Position numbers and translations under genes: made by a program
From: an uncultured Eudoraea sp.
GTDB lineage: Bacteria > Bacteroidota > Bacteroidia > Flavobacteriales > Flavobacteriaceae
NCBI RefSeq assembly: GCF_947490415.1
Contig: NZ_CANLGX010000002.1
Location: forward strand, 1-64,000
DNA: 64,000 nt
Direction: 5' to 3'
Shown: piece by piece, positions 36,071 through 44,190 of the stretch
Layout of the letters: each line of letters begins with the position of its first letter
How positions within the stretch are numbered: the stretch's first letter is position 1
The notes under the pieces: generated by a model
Database searches by the model: none
What the model saw: the letters and a program-made list of their open reading frames with translations, nothing else
What the model was told of the DNA's origin: nothing

Positions 36071-37069
36071 ATGGAAAGAACAAACTTGGAAAAATTGAGA
36101 TTGGGTGTTTTTGTTATCCTTGGGACCAGCTTTCTGGTTATAGCCGCCTATCTTATTGGAAACAGGCAAAATATGTTTGGCAATACCTTTATGATCCATG
36201 CAGTTTTTAAAAATGTAAATGGGTTAGAACCGGGGAACAATGTGCGTTACTCAGGGATAGGCGTTGGGACTGTGAAAGATATAAAAATGGAAAATGATTC
36301 TACGATAGATGTAGTAATGATCATTCAGGAAAATATGTTAAAGCATATTAAAAATGACGCTATAGCTACGATAGGATCTGATGGATTAGTGGGCAGTATG
36401 ATCGTAAATATTGTTCCTGGAAGTGGATCGGGAGAAATGATAAAGTCTGGAGATGAAATTATTTCTTATAGTCGTATTGGGGCTGAAGATATGATGAGTA
36501 CCTTAAATGTAACTTCTGAAAATGCTGCACTTCTTACTGCTGATTTGTTAAAAGTAACAGAGGCTTTAACAAAAGGTAAGGGAACTTTAGGTCGCCTCCT
36601 TAATGATACCCTTATGGCCAAAAATCTTGAGCAGACCATCTTGAATCTGAAACTGGCCAGTGCCCGTGCCAATAATACGCTGGAGGAAGTAAACAGATTT
36701 GTTAACGCAGCCAACTCTGAGAATTCTGTGGTTGGTGTTTTACTGCGCGACTCCCTGGCCGGACTCGAAATAAAACAAATTGTTCACAATCTTGAATCGG
36801 CCAGTGACAGGATGCAGAAGTTAACGGTTAATTTGGATAGTGTGGTTACCGGCATTTCGGAGGGGGAAGGAGCGTTAAATTACTTAACCAAAGACACCAT
36901 TCTGGTTCAGCGACTGGAAGCGACCATGAAAAGTATAGAAGAAGGTACAGCCAGGTTTAACGAGAATATGGAGGCTTTTAAGCATAATTTTTTAACCCGG
37001 GGTTATTTTAAAAAAATGGCCAAAGAAGAACAAAAAAGAGCCAAAATGGAGGAGAAAAAAAATGAATAG
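36071..37069 (+). CDS. mlaD: MlaD/MCE-family substrate-binding protein
   Basis: 332 residues: one N-terminal membrane helix (about 10-28), an MCE domain (about 35-115, with NGLEPGNNVRYSGIGVGTV), then a long helical region rich in Glu, Ala and Leu to a Lys-rich end. The long C-terminal helix is typical of Bacteroidota MCE proteins and may form the periplasm-spanning needle. No MlaB or MlaC homologue lies next to it. Confidence 0.9.
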   Translation: MERTNLEKLRLGVFVILGTSFLVIAAYLIGNRQNMFGNTFMIHAVFKNVNGLEPGNNVRYSGIGVGTVKDIKMENDSTIDVVMIIQENMLKHIKNDAIATIGSDGLVGSMIVNIVPGSGSGEMIKSGDEIISYSRIGAEDMMSTLNVTSENAALLTADLLKVTEALTKGKGTLGRLLNDTLMAKNLEQTILNLKLASARANNTLEEVNRFVNAANSENSVVGVLLRDSLAGLEIKQIVHNLESASDRMQKLTVNLDSVVTGISEGEGALNYLTKDTILVQRLEATMKSIEEGTARFNENMEAFKHNFLTRGYFKKMAKEEQKRAKMEEKKNE

Positions 37070-37089
37070 AATTCATATTTTAGTTAGTA

Positions 37090-37701
37090 TCAATTGCATG
37101 GCTGTCTTATTATAGTCTTCCATTTTTCAGGGGCGGCTCTTCTAATGTCGGAAAGGTAGATTTCATGATGTTTTCCCGAAAGCTTGTACCCATTATCGAT
37201 AATGAAATCATGAACTTTTTTGATGGTGGGACCTTCTTCCGAAAATGGTCCTATATGTAATGTTTGTGCCGCTTTGCCCTCTGTAAAAGCTTCAAGACGA
37301 ATTTTAGATAATGCTTTTGGATTCTTTTTCTTTCTAACCTCCTCAATGGCTCTAGTTACCATTTCACCCGTCACCACTTCTGGTTGCATCATCATAGCGG
37401 TCCATTTCCAATCTTCCTTTTTGTTTGGATCAAACTTTGACATATCGTCTACCCACCAAAGCCCCTCTAGTGGCATAACACCGTAATCAATACCTGACTC
37501 TCCTTTTTTAATCATGAATTTTAAGGTATAAGACAAGGAAAAGAGAGCCTCTATCGCTTCTTTATAGGCTAAAGAAGTATTTGGATCACCAGTTCCATCT
37601 ATCATTAAAAAATTCATTTTAGGGATATCTCTAAATTCAATTTTGAGGGGAGATGGTTTGTAGAGATGTTTCAATTCTTTTTTGTAATCAACCTTATCCA
37701 T
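37090..37701 (-). CDS. GyrI-like small-molecule-binding domain protein
   Basis: 203 residues matching the stand-alone GyrI-like family (MNFLMIDGTGDPNTSLAYKEAIEALFSLSY near the start and HEIYLSDIRRAAPEKWKTIIRQP at the end, both shortened families' hallmarks). The fold binds small hydrophobic ligands, and some members hydrolyse cyclopropanoid or ester compounds. No DNA-binding domain is present. It is the last of three minus-strand genes that could share the promoter at 38846-38889, though gaps of 71-83 bases allow separate promoters. Confidence 0.8.
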   Translation of the reverse strand: MDKVDYKKELKHLYKPSPLKIEFRDIPKMNFLMIDGTGDPNTSLAYKEAIEALFSLSYTLKFMIKKGESGIDYGVMPLEGLWWVDDMSKFDPNKKEDWKWTAMMMQPEVVTGEMVTRAIEEVRKKKNPKALSKIRLEAFTEGKAAQTLHIGPFSEEGPTIKKVHDFIIDNGYKLSGKHHEIYLSDIRRAAPEKWKTIIRQPCN

Positions 37702-37784
37702 CTAATGGCCGTTTGAAGTAAATATTCTATTAATTTTAAAAATAGTCAGGCTCCTAAAATCGAACCCTTTAATTCAAATGAGGT

Positions 37785-38384
37785 CTAAGAACCGTTTTGT
37801 TCAATATTAAGCCGTCTTTTGTCTTTTAAGGCCCAGTAGATGCCTTTAACGCCCGCAACCCATTTGTCATATAAATAAATGAGTGTTATTTCTTCAATTG
37901 TTTCTAAAACCCCTAAAATGATCATTACATAAAACAACCAATAAACGGGGCCAAAGAATAATAACCATAGTATAAATATCCCTTGAATAACAGCAGATAA
38001 TTTTGCCAGATAGGTATGAAAGGCAGTGGCTTTTCCATATTTTCGAAAAGCAAGTATCATTTGTAAAATATAGGGCACAAAAGCAATTAAAATTAAGGGA
38101 TAGTTCTCCCTCATAAAATTGGTTTCAAAAATTATCAACCCTATTAAACCAACCACTAGAGTCATTTGATCGCCGTAGGAGTCTAATTGAGAACCACGTG
38201 CACTTGTAATCTTAAGTTTTCTTGCTAAAAAACCATCAATAGCATCCGTAGAATAGCTAACCAGTAAAAGCCAGGTAAATATTTCGCGTTCATTCCACCA
38301 TATTAAAATAAGCAGAAAAGGTACCGCAGCTATGCGGTAAAATGAAAACCAATCTGCGATATTAAATTCTTTAAATTTTGGCAT
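37785..38384 (-). CDS. CDP-alcohol phosphatidyltransferase family protein
   Basis: 199 residues with about five membrane helices. The family motif DG-x2-AR-x8-G-x3-D-x3-D is fully present in DGFLARKLKITSARG and the following QLDSYGD. It transfers a phosphatidyl group from CDP-diacylglycerol to an alcohol in the inner membrane. The alcohol (glycerol phosphate, inositol or other) cannot be told. It may be co-transcribed with the ArsC-like gene upstream. Confidence 0.87.
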   Translation of the reverse strand: MPKFKEFNIADWFSFYRIAAVPFLLILIWWNEREIFTWLLLVSYSTDAIDGFLARKLKITSARGSQLDSYGDQMTLVVGLIGLIIFETNFMRENYPLILIAFVPYILQMILAFRKYGKATAFHTYLAKLSAVIQGIFILWLLFFGPVYWLFYVMIILGVLETIEEITLIYLYDKWVAGVKGIYWALKDKRRLNIEQNGS

Positions 38385-38455
38385 TACCCAGTATTTAATT
38401 TTTTTAAAAGCACTTTAAAAGATTTGTATAAAAACTTAAATCTAGTGCCTATAAA

Positions 38456-38821
38456 TTATATCTTAAGGATATCCGTTGGAGTTTCTATCAATATGGTAAT
38501 ATTTCCACGGAGCGCTATAGGCTGTTTCATTATTTCGGGGTTGTGTCTAATCATTTTTATCCAATCACGAGATGAAAATTCATGAGCTTCAAATTTAGAG
38601 GTATAGGCCGGATGATTTTGGTTAACCAAATCTTTTATTTCCATTCCTAAACGATCTGCTAATTCGGCGATTTGAGTCCCGGTGGGTGGGTTTTTTAAGA
38701 TATCTATCTCATGTATAGGCCAACCTTCTGATTTAGCATAGGCCAAAGTTTGCTTGGCCCTTTTGGACCTGGAACTATAAAACAGGGTGATTTGCCTGTC
38801 TGAAGTAGCTATTTCGCCCAT
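38456..38821 (-). CDS. ArsC/Spx-like protein without cysteine
   Basis: 121 residues with the thioredoxin-like ArsC/Spx fold: a first strand ITLFY, a helix with AKQTLAYA, and a late IALRGNI strand in place of RPIV. Arsenate reductases have a catalytic Cys just before the first helix; here that stretch reads YSSRSKRAK and the whole protein contains no cysteine. It therefore cannot be a classical arsenate reductase or redox-switched Spx and may act as a binding protein, for instance on RNA polymerase. It has its own Crp/Fnr-type promoter. Confidence 0.72.
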   Translation of the reverse strand: MGEIATSDRQITLFYSSRSKRAKQTLAYAKSEGWPIHEIDILKNPPTGTQIAELADRLGMEIKDLVNQNHPAYTSKFEAHEFSSRDWIKMIRHNPEIMKQPIALRGNITILIETPTDILKI

Positions 38822-38845
38822 AATATGATTCTTTGTTGAGTTATA

Positions 38846-38889
38846 TAAAATTAGTTCATTTGGCTAATAGCGCGCATGACAATTGTCAT
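38846..38889 (-). promoter_or_regulatory. Crp/Fnr-type operator plus -7 box, ArsC-like gene
   Basis: Operator ATGACAATTGTCAT at 38876-38889 is a perfect 14-bp palindrome. On the minus strand the -7 box TAATTTTA runs from 38853 to 38846, again 36 bases from operator start to box start. The gene start at 38821 is 61 bp from the operator centre. Confidence 0.82.
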
Positions 38890-38910
38890 ATTGTGGTTTT
38901 CTTACAGGAT

Positions 38911-38954
38911 ATGACTTAGGTCATTTTTAGTTGTTTTTCTTTTTTATAGATTCA
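38911..38954 (+). promoter_or_regulatory. Crp/Fnr-type operator plus -7 box, Usp gene
   Basis: Operator ATGAC-TTAG-GTCAT at 38911-38924 with perfect arms, and a -7 box TAGATTCA at 38947, 36 bases after the operator start. It is 35 bp from the divergent operator at 38876, so each direction has its own site. The Usp start at 38990 is 72 bp away. Confidence 0.8.
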
Positions 38955-38989
38955 TCTTGTTATTTCAATTAATTCTAAATGCATATCCT

Positions 38990-39850
38990 ATGAAAACTAT
39001 ACTCTGTGCCACGGATTATTCAGATAATTCAATTTCAGCACTCAAGTTGGCCAATGTGTTTTGTAAAAAACTAAAAGCCGAGCTTCATGTTGTTCATGTA
39101 TTTGATATTTCAGCTACTTTTATTAGTACAGTCAGTTTGGCATATGCCCGCTTGGAAGAAGCAGCCTTTAATAATCACCGGGAAAAGCTGGATGCTTTTT
39201 GCTGGAAGCATTTAAATTTGAAAGATGCTGACAAGAGCCCTGTTATTTCTGTGGTTGAGAATAGTATTGAGTCAGATGGGATTATGGGAAAGGCTGAAGA
39301 AATAAAAGCGGATCTGATAGTAGTTGGGATGACCGGAAGTAATATTGTAAAAGACCTGATTATTGGCAGCACAGCGACTGCATTGATAGAAAAATCCTCT
39401 GTTCCTGTACTATCTGTTCCTAAAAATGCACGGATTACTGAAATAAATACCATTGTATACGCAACGGCCTTTGAGGAAGCAGATGTCCCGGCTATTGCAA
39501 AGATTACTGAGTTTGCATCTGCCTTCAATACCGAAATTAAATTAATTCATGTTTCAACCAAAAAAGAATATGCTGCCGAAGATCAAATGCTTTGGTTTAA
39601 GGAAATGCTTAAAGAAAAGGTTACGTATAAAAAGATCAGTTTTGAATTTAGATTATCAGATGATATTTTCAGTACCTTAAAAGACTATTTAAAAGAGGTA
39701 GATGCAGATATTCTTGTAATGCTGGAAAGGGAGGGTCATGCCTTAATTCCGAATCTTTGGCATTTTGATTTGGTAAAACGCATGAAATTGGAGCGACTTG
39801 TTCCATTGTTAAGCTACCAAAAAACAGTATTGGAAATTCATGATCATTGA
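38990..39850 (+). CDS. Universal stress protein, two Usp domains
   Basis: 286 residues from the ATG at 38990, which matches the family start MKTILCATDYSDNS; the longer frame from 38957 begins before it with non-family residues. The first Usp domain (about 1-145) keeps the ATP-binding motif G-x2-G-x9-GS (GMTGSNIVKDLIIGS). The second (about 150-286) lacks it. Such proteins help cells survive starvation, low oxygen or oxidative stress. It is one of four tandem-domain Usp genes in the window. Confidence 0.9.
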   Translation: MKTILCATDYSDNSISALKLANVFCKKLKAELHVVHVFDISATFISTVSLAYARLEEAAFNNHREKLDAFCWKHLNLKDADKSPVISVVENSIESDGIMGKAEEIKADLIVVGMTGSNIVKDLIIGSTATALIEKSSVPVLSVPKNARITEINTIVYATAFEEADVPAIAKITEFASAFNTEIKLIHVSTKKEYAAEDQMLWFKEMLKEKVTYKKISFEFRLSDDIFSTLKDYLKEVDADILVMLEREGHALIPNLWHFDLVKRMKLERLVPLLSYQKTVLEIHDH

Positions 39851-39947
39851 CCGCGAATCATCTTATTTGTAATCGTATAAAAGAAAAGTATAGGCAATAC
39901 TTCTCAAAAAAGGTTAGCGGAGAATCAATGCTAAACATTTGGTTCGG

Positions 39948-41120
39948 TCAAAACCTAAACAAGGCATTCATAGGGGTATTTTTAACAGGCATTTCCTCGG
40001 CCTCCAGAAAGTAGACATTTCCACCTTGGAGAAAAGTATATATGGCAGCCATATTTAATAAGGAGATATTTCGCATTTCTTTACGGGAATCAATAATTAA
40101 GCATCCTTTAGCACTGTTATAGGTGCCAAAAACATCTTCTTTTTGCTGCACAAAGAGGGTATCTATTTTTCCTTTGACAGCTGCCGAAAAAATTTCCGAG
40201 GGGCGAAAGGAAGTTTTAGAAGTATGAATTTTGGCGATAAACTTTGCCAGTTTTACACGCTTTGTATTTTCAAAATAATATTGAACGAGACCCCAGGATT
40301 CTTTGTGCAACTCATTCGTACCTTTAAATTCAGGATCACCACTTAGATGGGTATCCCATAAATTAGGGTGTGAATTTATTTTCTTGTAAATAGGATACAA
40401 TTCATCGGTACATGCCAAAATCAATGGAGCCTTTTTATTTGACAGCATTTCAGTAACACTTTGATTTATTTGTCTAAAGAAGCTAACCAGTTCTTTTTTT
40501 TGGTCTTCCTTGCCTTCTCCCTGGCCATGAAATGACCCGGCCGGATACATCATATGACCTGTTCTGTTTTGTAACATCTTTTGCTCAAAATCATATCCCA
40601 CAACTTCTTCTAATTGTTTGGGAATTATTTTATTAATTTGAAGTTCCCGGAAGTTATTTCTGGAACCCTTGTATAATTTCACATAGTCGCGGCTTAATTC
40701 CAGAAGATAGTAAATACCGTTGTTGTGAAACAAAGGAAGTAACGGGATTAAGTAAAAATGATCGGCAACATAGGTTTTTATATCAAAAGGGAAAGGTAAT
40801 TTATAGTACCTGAATCCGAGATCTTTATCTAAAAATATTGCCAGACCTTCTGAGGGATTTCTCCAGAGACTTAGATCGAAAATAAGATTCCGGATTGGTT
40901 CAAGATATGAATTTATTTTAGTTTCATGATACCCGTATTCAACCAATACTGCATGTACTTTTTTCAGACAAGATTTTAAATTAGATTGCCCTAAGTCTTC
41001 ATTCTGTTCTTTACCTTTTTTATACATTGGCAAGTAAATAGAAACGCAATGCTGATTCCTTATTGCAGCTAGCTGTTCAAAAGCTTTTTTTGTAAATGTG
41101 TGTGCTAAAAAATTAACCAT
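39948..41120 (-). CDS. eRF1-like protein (baeRF; Balon/AOC03_06830-type hibernation factor)
   Basis: 390 residues from the ATG at 41120 (a TTG at 41138 is less likely). It matches my memory of bacterial eRF1/Pelota-like proteins: CVSIYLPMYKKG near the start, NPSEGLAIFLD, HFYLIPLLPLF and YYLLELSRDYVKLYKG, then a loop FHGQGEGKEDQ where true release factors have GGQ, and a C-terminal L30e-like domain ending in a conserved GGNVYFLEAEEMP-like strand. Related proteins (Balon) bind idle ribosomes in cold or starved bacteria. It follows the M50 protease gene by 73 bases and likely shares its regulon promoter. The function is inferred from family resemblance. Confidence 0.72.
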   Translation of the reverse strand: MVNFLAHTFTKKAFEQLAAIRNQHCVSIYLPMYKKGKEQNEDLGQSNLKSCLKKVHAVLVEYGYHETKINSYLEPIRNLIFDLSLWRNPSEGLAIFLDKDLGFRYYKLPFPFDIKTYVADHFYLIPLLPLFHNNGIYYLLELSRDYVKLYKGSRNNFRELQINKIIPKQLEEVVGYDFEQKMLQNRTGHMMYPAGSFHGQGEGKEDQKKELVSFFRQINQSVTEMLSNKKAPLILACTDELYPIYKKINSHPNLWDTHLSGDPEFKGTNELHKESWGLVQYYFENTKRVKLAKFIAKIHTSKTSFRPSEIFSAAVKGKIDTLFVQQKEDVFGTYNSAKGCLIIDSRKEMRNISLLNMAAIYTFLQGGNVYFLEAEEMPVKNTPMNALFRF

Positions 41121-41193
41121 GACCCTAATTTTTCTCAATTTATTAAATCATGCTGAAGTACGAAATGACAAGGATCAGGGAAGTTGAGTTAAT

Positions 41194-42291
41194 TCATGAT
41201 TTTGAATGCAAATTTGTCTTAAGCATAAGAAATTCGCTTACGTTATTTACATCAATTGCACCAATTAGTTTGTTGGTTTTGTCTGTAACAGGAAAGAAAC
41301 GTTGCTGCTCATTGTTGATCATAGCAAAGAATTCTTTTAACTCATCCAAAGCGCTCATAGTATTATATTTTGTGTTCATAATTGTCCTTACTTTAATTGA
41401 ACCATTTTGAGCATTTTTAATAATGTCTTTATGATTTAAAATGCCAACTATTTCCCCATTTTCTGTAACTACAAAATCTTTTTCTGTACCGGTTAATAGT
41501 ATTTCAAAAACATCTTCAAGACTATTTTCGGGATGTAATAGCGTAATATTAGTCAACAAGGCTTCCTTTACAAAATGCCCTTCGACCAGGGATTTCTGTT
41601 TGACCATTTGATTTTCACTATAGGCAGCTAAATAAATGAAGAGCGCAATTAATATCAGGAAGGGATTGAAAAACAGACCCAGCATGAAAAAAATTACAGC
41701 TAAAGCCTGCCCCAATCCTGCTGCTATTTGGGTAGCTCTGGTCCTATCCATGGTAAAAGTCAGCAAAGCCCGAAACACACGACCGCCGTCCATAGGAAAA
41801 GCGGGGATTAAATTAAAGACCACCAGCATCACATTGGCTATAAAAAGATAAAATAAAAGAGTCTCCATACTAGGTGCTGATAATAACTGTATCAAACTAT
41901 CGGCATCCAGGCCAAAATAATTTTTCATAGGTACCACCAGAAAGAGCAATATTGCAATTATCACATTTACAGCGGGCCCCGCTAAAGCTACAATCAATTC
42001 CTGCCCTGGCTTTTCAGGCATTTTTTCTAAAGATGCCACACCACCAATGGGTAACAATGTAATTTTTTTGGTATCTATATTAAATCGCTTCGCAGTTAGT
42101 GCATGTCCTAATTCATGCAGTACTACGCAAAAGAAGAGCAAAAAGATTAAAATAATATTCATCAAGGCGGTATTCGTAGTTCCGCCGCGTTGTATATCAA
42201 GGAAAACTACCCAGATCAATAAAAGCGTAAAGGTCCAATGCACCTCTATTCTAATTCCGGCAATTTTCCCGAGTTTTAATGCACCTTTCAT
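41194..42291 (-). CDS. M50 (site-2-type) metalloprotease with CBS pair
   Basis: 365 residues from the ATG at 42291, preferred because upstream in-frame ATGs (42306, 42336) fall inside the predicted -7 box and operator. Membrane helices carry the zinc motif HELGH (59-63) and NLIPAFPMDGG with Asp168. Two CBS domains follow (about 225-365), which usually sense adenosine nucleotides. It cleaves substrates within the membrane. The same domain layout is found in Rv2625c of the mycobacterial DosR regulon. The predicted leader is very short (about 10 bases). Confidence 0.88.
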   Translation of the reverse strand: MKGALKLGKIAGIRIEVHWTFTLLLIWVVFLDIQRGGTTNTALMNIILIFLLFFCVVLHELGHALTAKRFNIDTKKITLLPIGGVASLEKMPEKPGQELIVALAGPAVNVIIAILLFLVVPMKNYFGLDADSLIQLLSAPSMETLLFYLFIANVMLVVFNLIPAFPMDGGRVFRALLTFTMDRTRATQIAAGLGQALAVIFFMLGLFFNPFLILIALFIYLAAYSENQMVKQKSLVEGHFVKEALLTNITLLHPENSLEDVFEILLTGTEKDFVVTENGEIVGILNHKDIIKNAQNGSIKVRTIMNTKYNTMSALDELKEFFAMINNEQQRFFPVTDKTNKLIGAIDVNNVSEFLMLKTNLHSKS

Positions 42292-42305
42292 CTTTTGGTT
42301 TTTCA

Positions 42306-42379
42306 TGAAATTATTCAGATACAGGATTTTTAACAATGACCATGGTCATTACTTACTTATTATTTGAATTGTAATTTTA
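42306..42379. promoter_or_regulatory. Shared divergent Crp/Fnr-type operator with two -7 boxes
   Basis: Operator ATGAC-CATG-GTCAT at 42336-42349 is a perfect palindrome, extended to 16 bp. On the plus strand the box TAATTTTA starts at 42372; on the minus strand TAATTTCA runs 42313-42306. Both boxes are exactly 36 bases from the operator start in their own direction, so one bound dimer could activate both the flavin reductase operon and the M50-Balon operon. Confidence 0.85.
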
Positions 42380-42406
42380 AGGATAGTACTCTTCAAATCA
42401 TCTCTT

Positions 42407-43018
42407 ATGGACACATTACAGCAAGATAATTATGTACTCCTGGACAATTTAACTTCAATCTGGGATCAAATTTTCACTGTAGCTCCTTTGGTCGTAATTG
42501 GGACAAAGGAAAAGCAAGGTTATGATCTAGCCCCAAAACATATGGCTATGCCCTTGGGTTTTGGCAATTATTTTGGATTTGTCTGTACGCCAAGGCACAA
42601 TACATTTAGCAATGTGTTGGCCACAGGTGAATTTACCGTGAGTTTTCCAAAACCCGATCAAATAATCACAACTTCGTTGAGTGCCAGTCCACGATTGGAT
42701 TGTATTTCAAAATCAGAAGGGATAGTTGAAGCGTTGCCTGTTTTAAAGGCCCCTTCAATGGATGCACCGATATTAGCTGACGCCTATTTTTATTTGGAGT
42801 GTGGGTTACATAAAATTATTGATGGCTTTGATGATTATAGTATTATAACTGGAAAAATTAAGTCGGCTTATGCCCATAGAAATTATATAAAAGCTTCGGA
42901 AATGGATGAGCAGGATCAAATTTCAAAAAACCCCTTACTTGTATATATTGCCCCGGGCAGGTTTGCTAAGATCACGGAAACAATTGCTTTCCCCTTTCCA
43001 AAAAATTTTAAGCGATGA
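42407..43018 (+). CDS. Flavin reductase-like domain protein
   Basis: 203 residues of the FMN-binding split-barrel flavin reductase family (HMAMPLGFGNYFGFVCT, TPRHNTFSNV and GEFTVSFP). It may reduce FMN with NAD(P)H or bind flavin for another enzyme. The stop overlaps the next start (ATGA), so it is coupled to the M20 peptidase. A partner monooxygenase was not seen. Confidence 0.85.
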   Translation: MDTLQQDNYVLLDNLTSIWDQIFTVAPLVVIGTKEKQGYDLAPKHMAMPLGFGNYFGFVCTPRHNTFSNVLATGEFTVSFPKPDQIITTSLSASPRLDCISKSEGIVEALPVLKAPSMDAPILADAYFYLECGLHKIIDGFDDYSIITGKIKSAYAHRNYIKASEMDEQDQISKNPLLVYIAPGRFAKITETIAFPFPKNFKR

Positions 43019-44190
43019 AAACCCCGGAGAAAATAGCGGGCCATACCAAGGAGTATCTTTTGACTAATAAAGAACAAATGATTCTCTTTTTAAAAGAATT
43101 GGTTAGTATTGAATCGCCCACGGACAAAATTAATTCCCAGCACCAAATATTGGCTTATCTAAGAGATAGATTTATTGCTATGGGTTATTTGGTAATTCAT
43201 ATGTCAGGCAAAAATACCGGCGGTTATTTGTATGCAAGACCCAAAAATAGAAAGAAAGGTTTACCCCTTCAGCTTTTGATAGGTCATTGCGATACTGTTT
43301 GGCCCTTAGGAACAATAAAAAATATGCCCCTAACTTACATTAGAGGTAAGATAAAAGGGCCTGGTGTTTATGATATGAAAGCTGGTATTACCCAGATGGT
43401 TTTTTCCCTAATGGCGATCAGGGAGATGAACATAACAGCAAAAGTGGAACCTGTAATATTCATAAATTCTGATGAAGAAACAGGAAGCAGAGAGTCTACT
43501 AATGCGCTTAAAAGATTGGCAAAACTTGCAAACCGGGCCTATGTTTTGGAACCCCCTTTAGGATTGAATGGAAAATTAAAAACAGCAAGAAAAGGATTAG
43601 GTCGCTTTACTATTACCGTTCGCGGCAAGGCAGCGCATGCCGGATTAGACCCTGCCAAAGGCGTGAGTGCCATAGTAGAATTATCCCAGCAAGTCCAGAG
43701 GCTTTACGCTATGAATGATCTGGATAGAGGGATCTCTGTAAATATAGGAATGATTGAAGGGGGTATCTCACCCAATGTGATTGCACCTTTAAGTAAAGCT
43801 GTTATTGATGTTAGAGTCCTTAAAGAAGCAGATGGGGATATGATTACAAAAAAAATAAAAGCCCTAAAGCCAATACATAAAGATGTTGTAATGGAAATAG
43901 AAGGGGGTATTGGCAGACCGCCTATGGAAAAAACTCCTCGTAACCAGCTTTTATGGGAAATGGCAAAGAAACAAGGACAACAATTGGGGCTGGATCTGGA
44001 AGAAGCAACTGCCGGGGGAGGTTCAGATGCCAATACAACAAGCCTTTATACTGCCACTCTCGATGGTCTTGGAACCCCCGGAGATGGAGCACACGCAGCG
44101 CACGAGTATATTTTACAGAACAAGCTTATTGAAAGGACATCCCTTTTAACGCTCTTGTTATTATTAGAACCTTTAAATGAAAAAACATGA
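43015..44190 (+). CDS. M20 family metallopeptidase (carboxypeptidase G2-like)
   Basis: 391 residues. The zinc site is complete: His91 in GHCDTVWPLGT, Asp120 in GVYDMK, the catalytic Glu154-Glu155 in NSDEETGS, and AAHAGLDP in the lid domain. The LEPPLGLNGKLKTARKG stretch is typical of the carboxypeptidase G2 branch that releases C-terminal glutamate from folates or peptides. No signal peptide, so cytoplasmic. Overlaps both neighbours by four bases. Substrate not known. Confidence 0.88.
   Translation: MKTPEKIAGHTKEYLLTNKEQMILFLKELVSIESPTDKINSQHQILAYLRDRFIAMGYLVIHMSGKNTGGYLYARPKNRKKGLPLQLLIGHCDTVWPLGTIKNMPLTYIRGKIKGPGVYDMKAGITQMVFSLMAIREMNITAKVEPVIFINSDEETGSRESTNALKRLAKLANRAYVLEPPLGLNGKLKTARKGLGRFTITVRGKAAHAGLDPAKGVSAIVELSQQVQRLYAMNDLDRGISVNIGMIEGGISPNVIAPLSKAVIDVRVLKEADGDMITKKIKALKPIHKDVVMEIEGGIGRPPMEKTPRNQLLWEMAKKQGQQLGLDLEEATAGGGSDANTTSLYTATLDGLGTPGDGAHAAHEYILQNKLIERTSLLTLLLLLEPLNEKT

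Noticed and set aside
42291-42336. Longer N-terminus of the M50 protease from ATG 42336
   Set aside because: That start lies inside the palindromic operator and upstream of the predicted transcription start; the family-like sequence begins at 42291.
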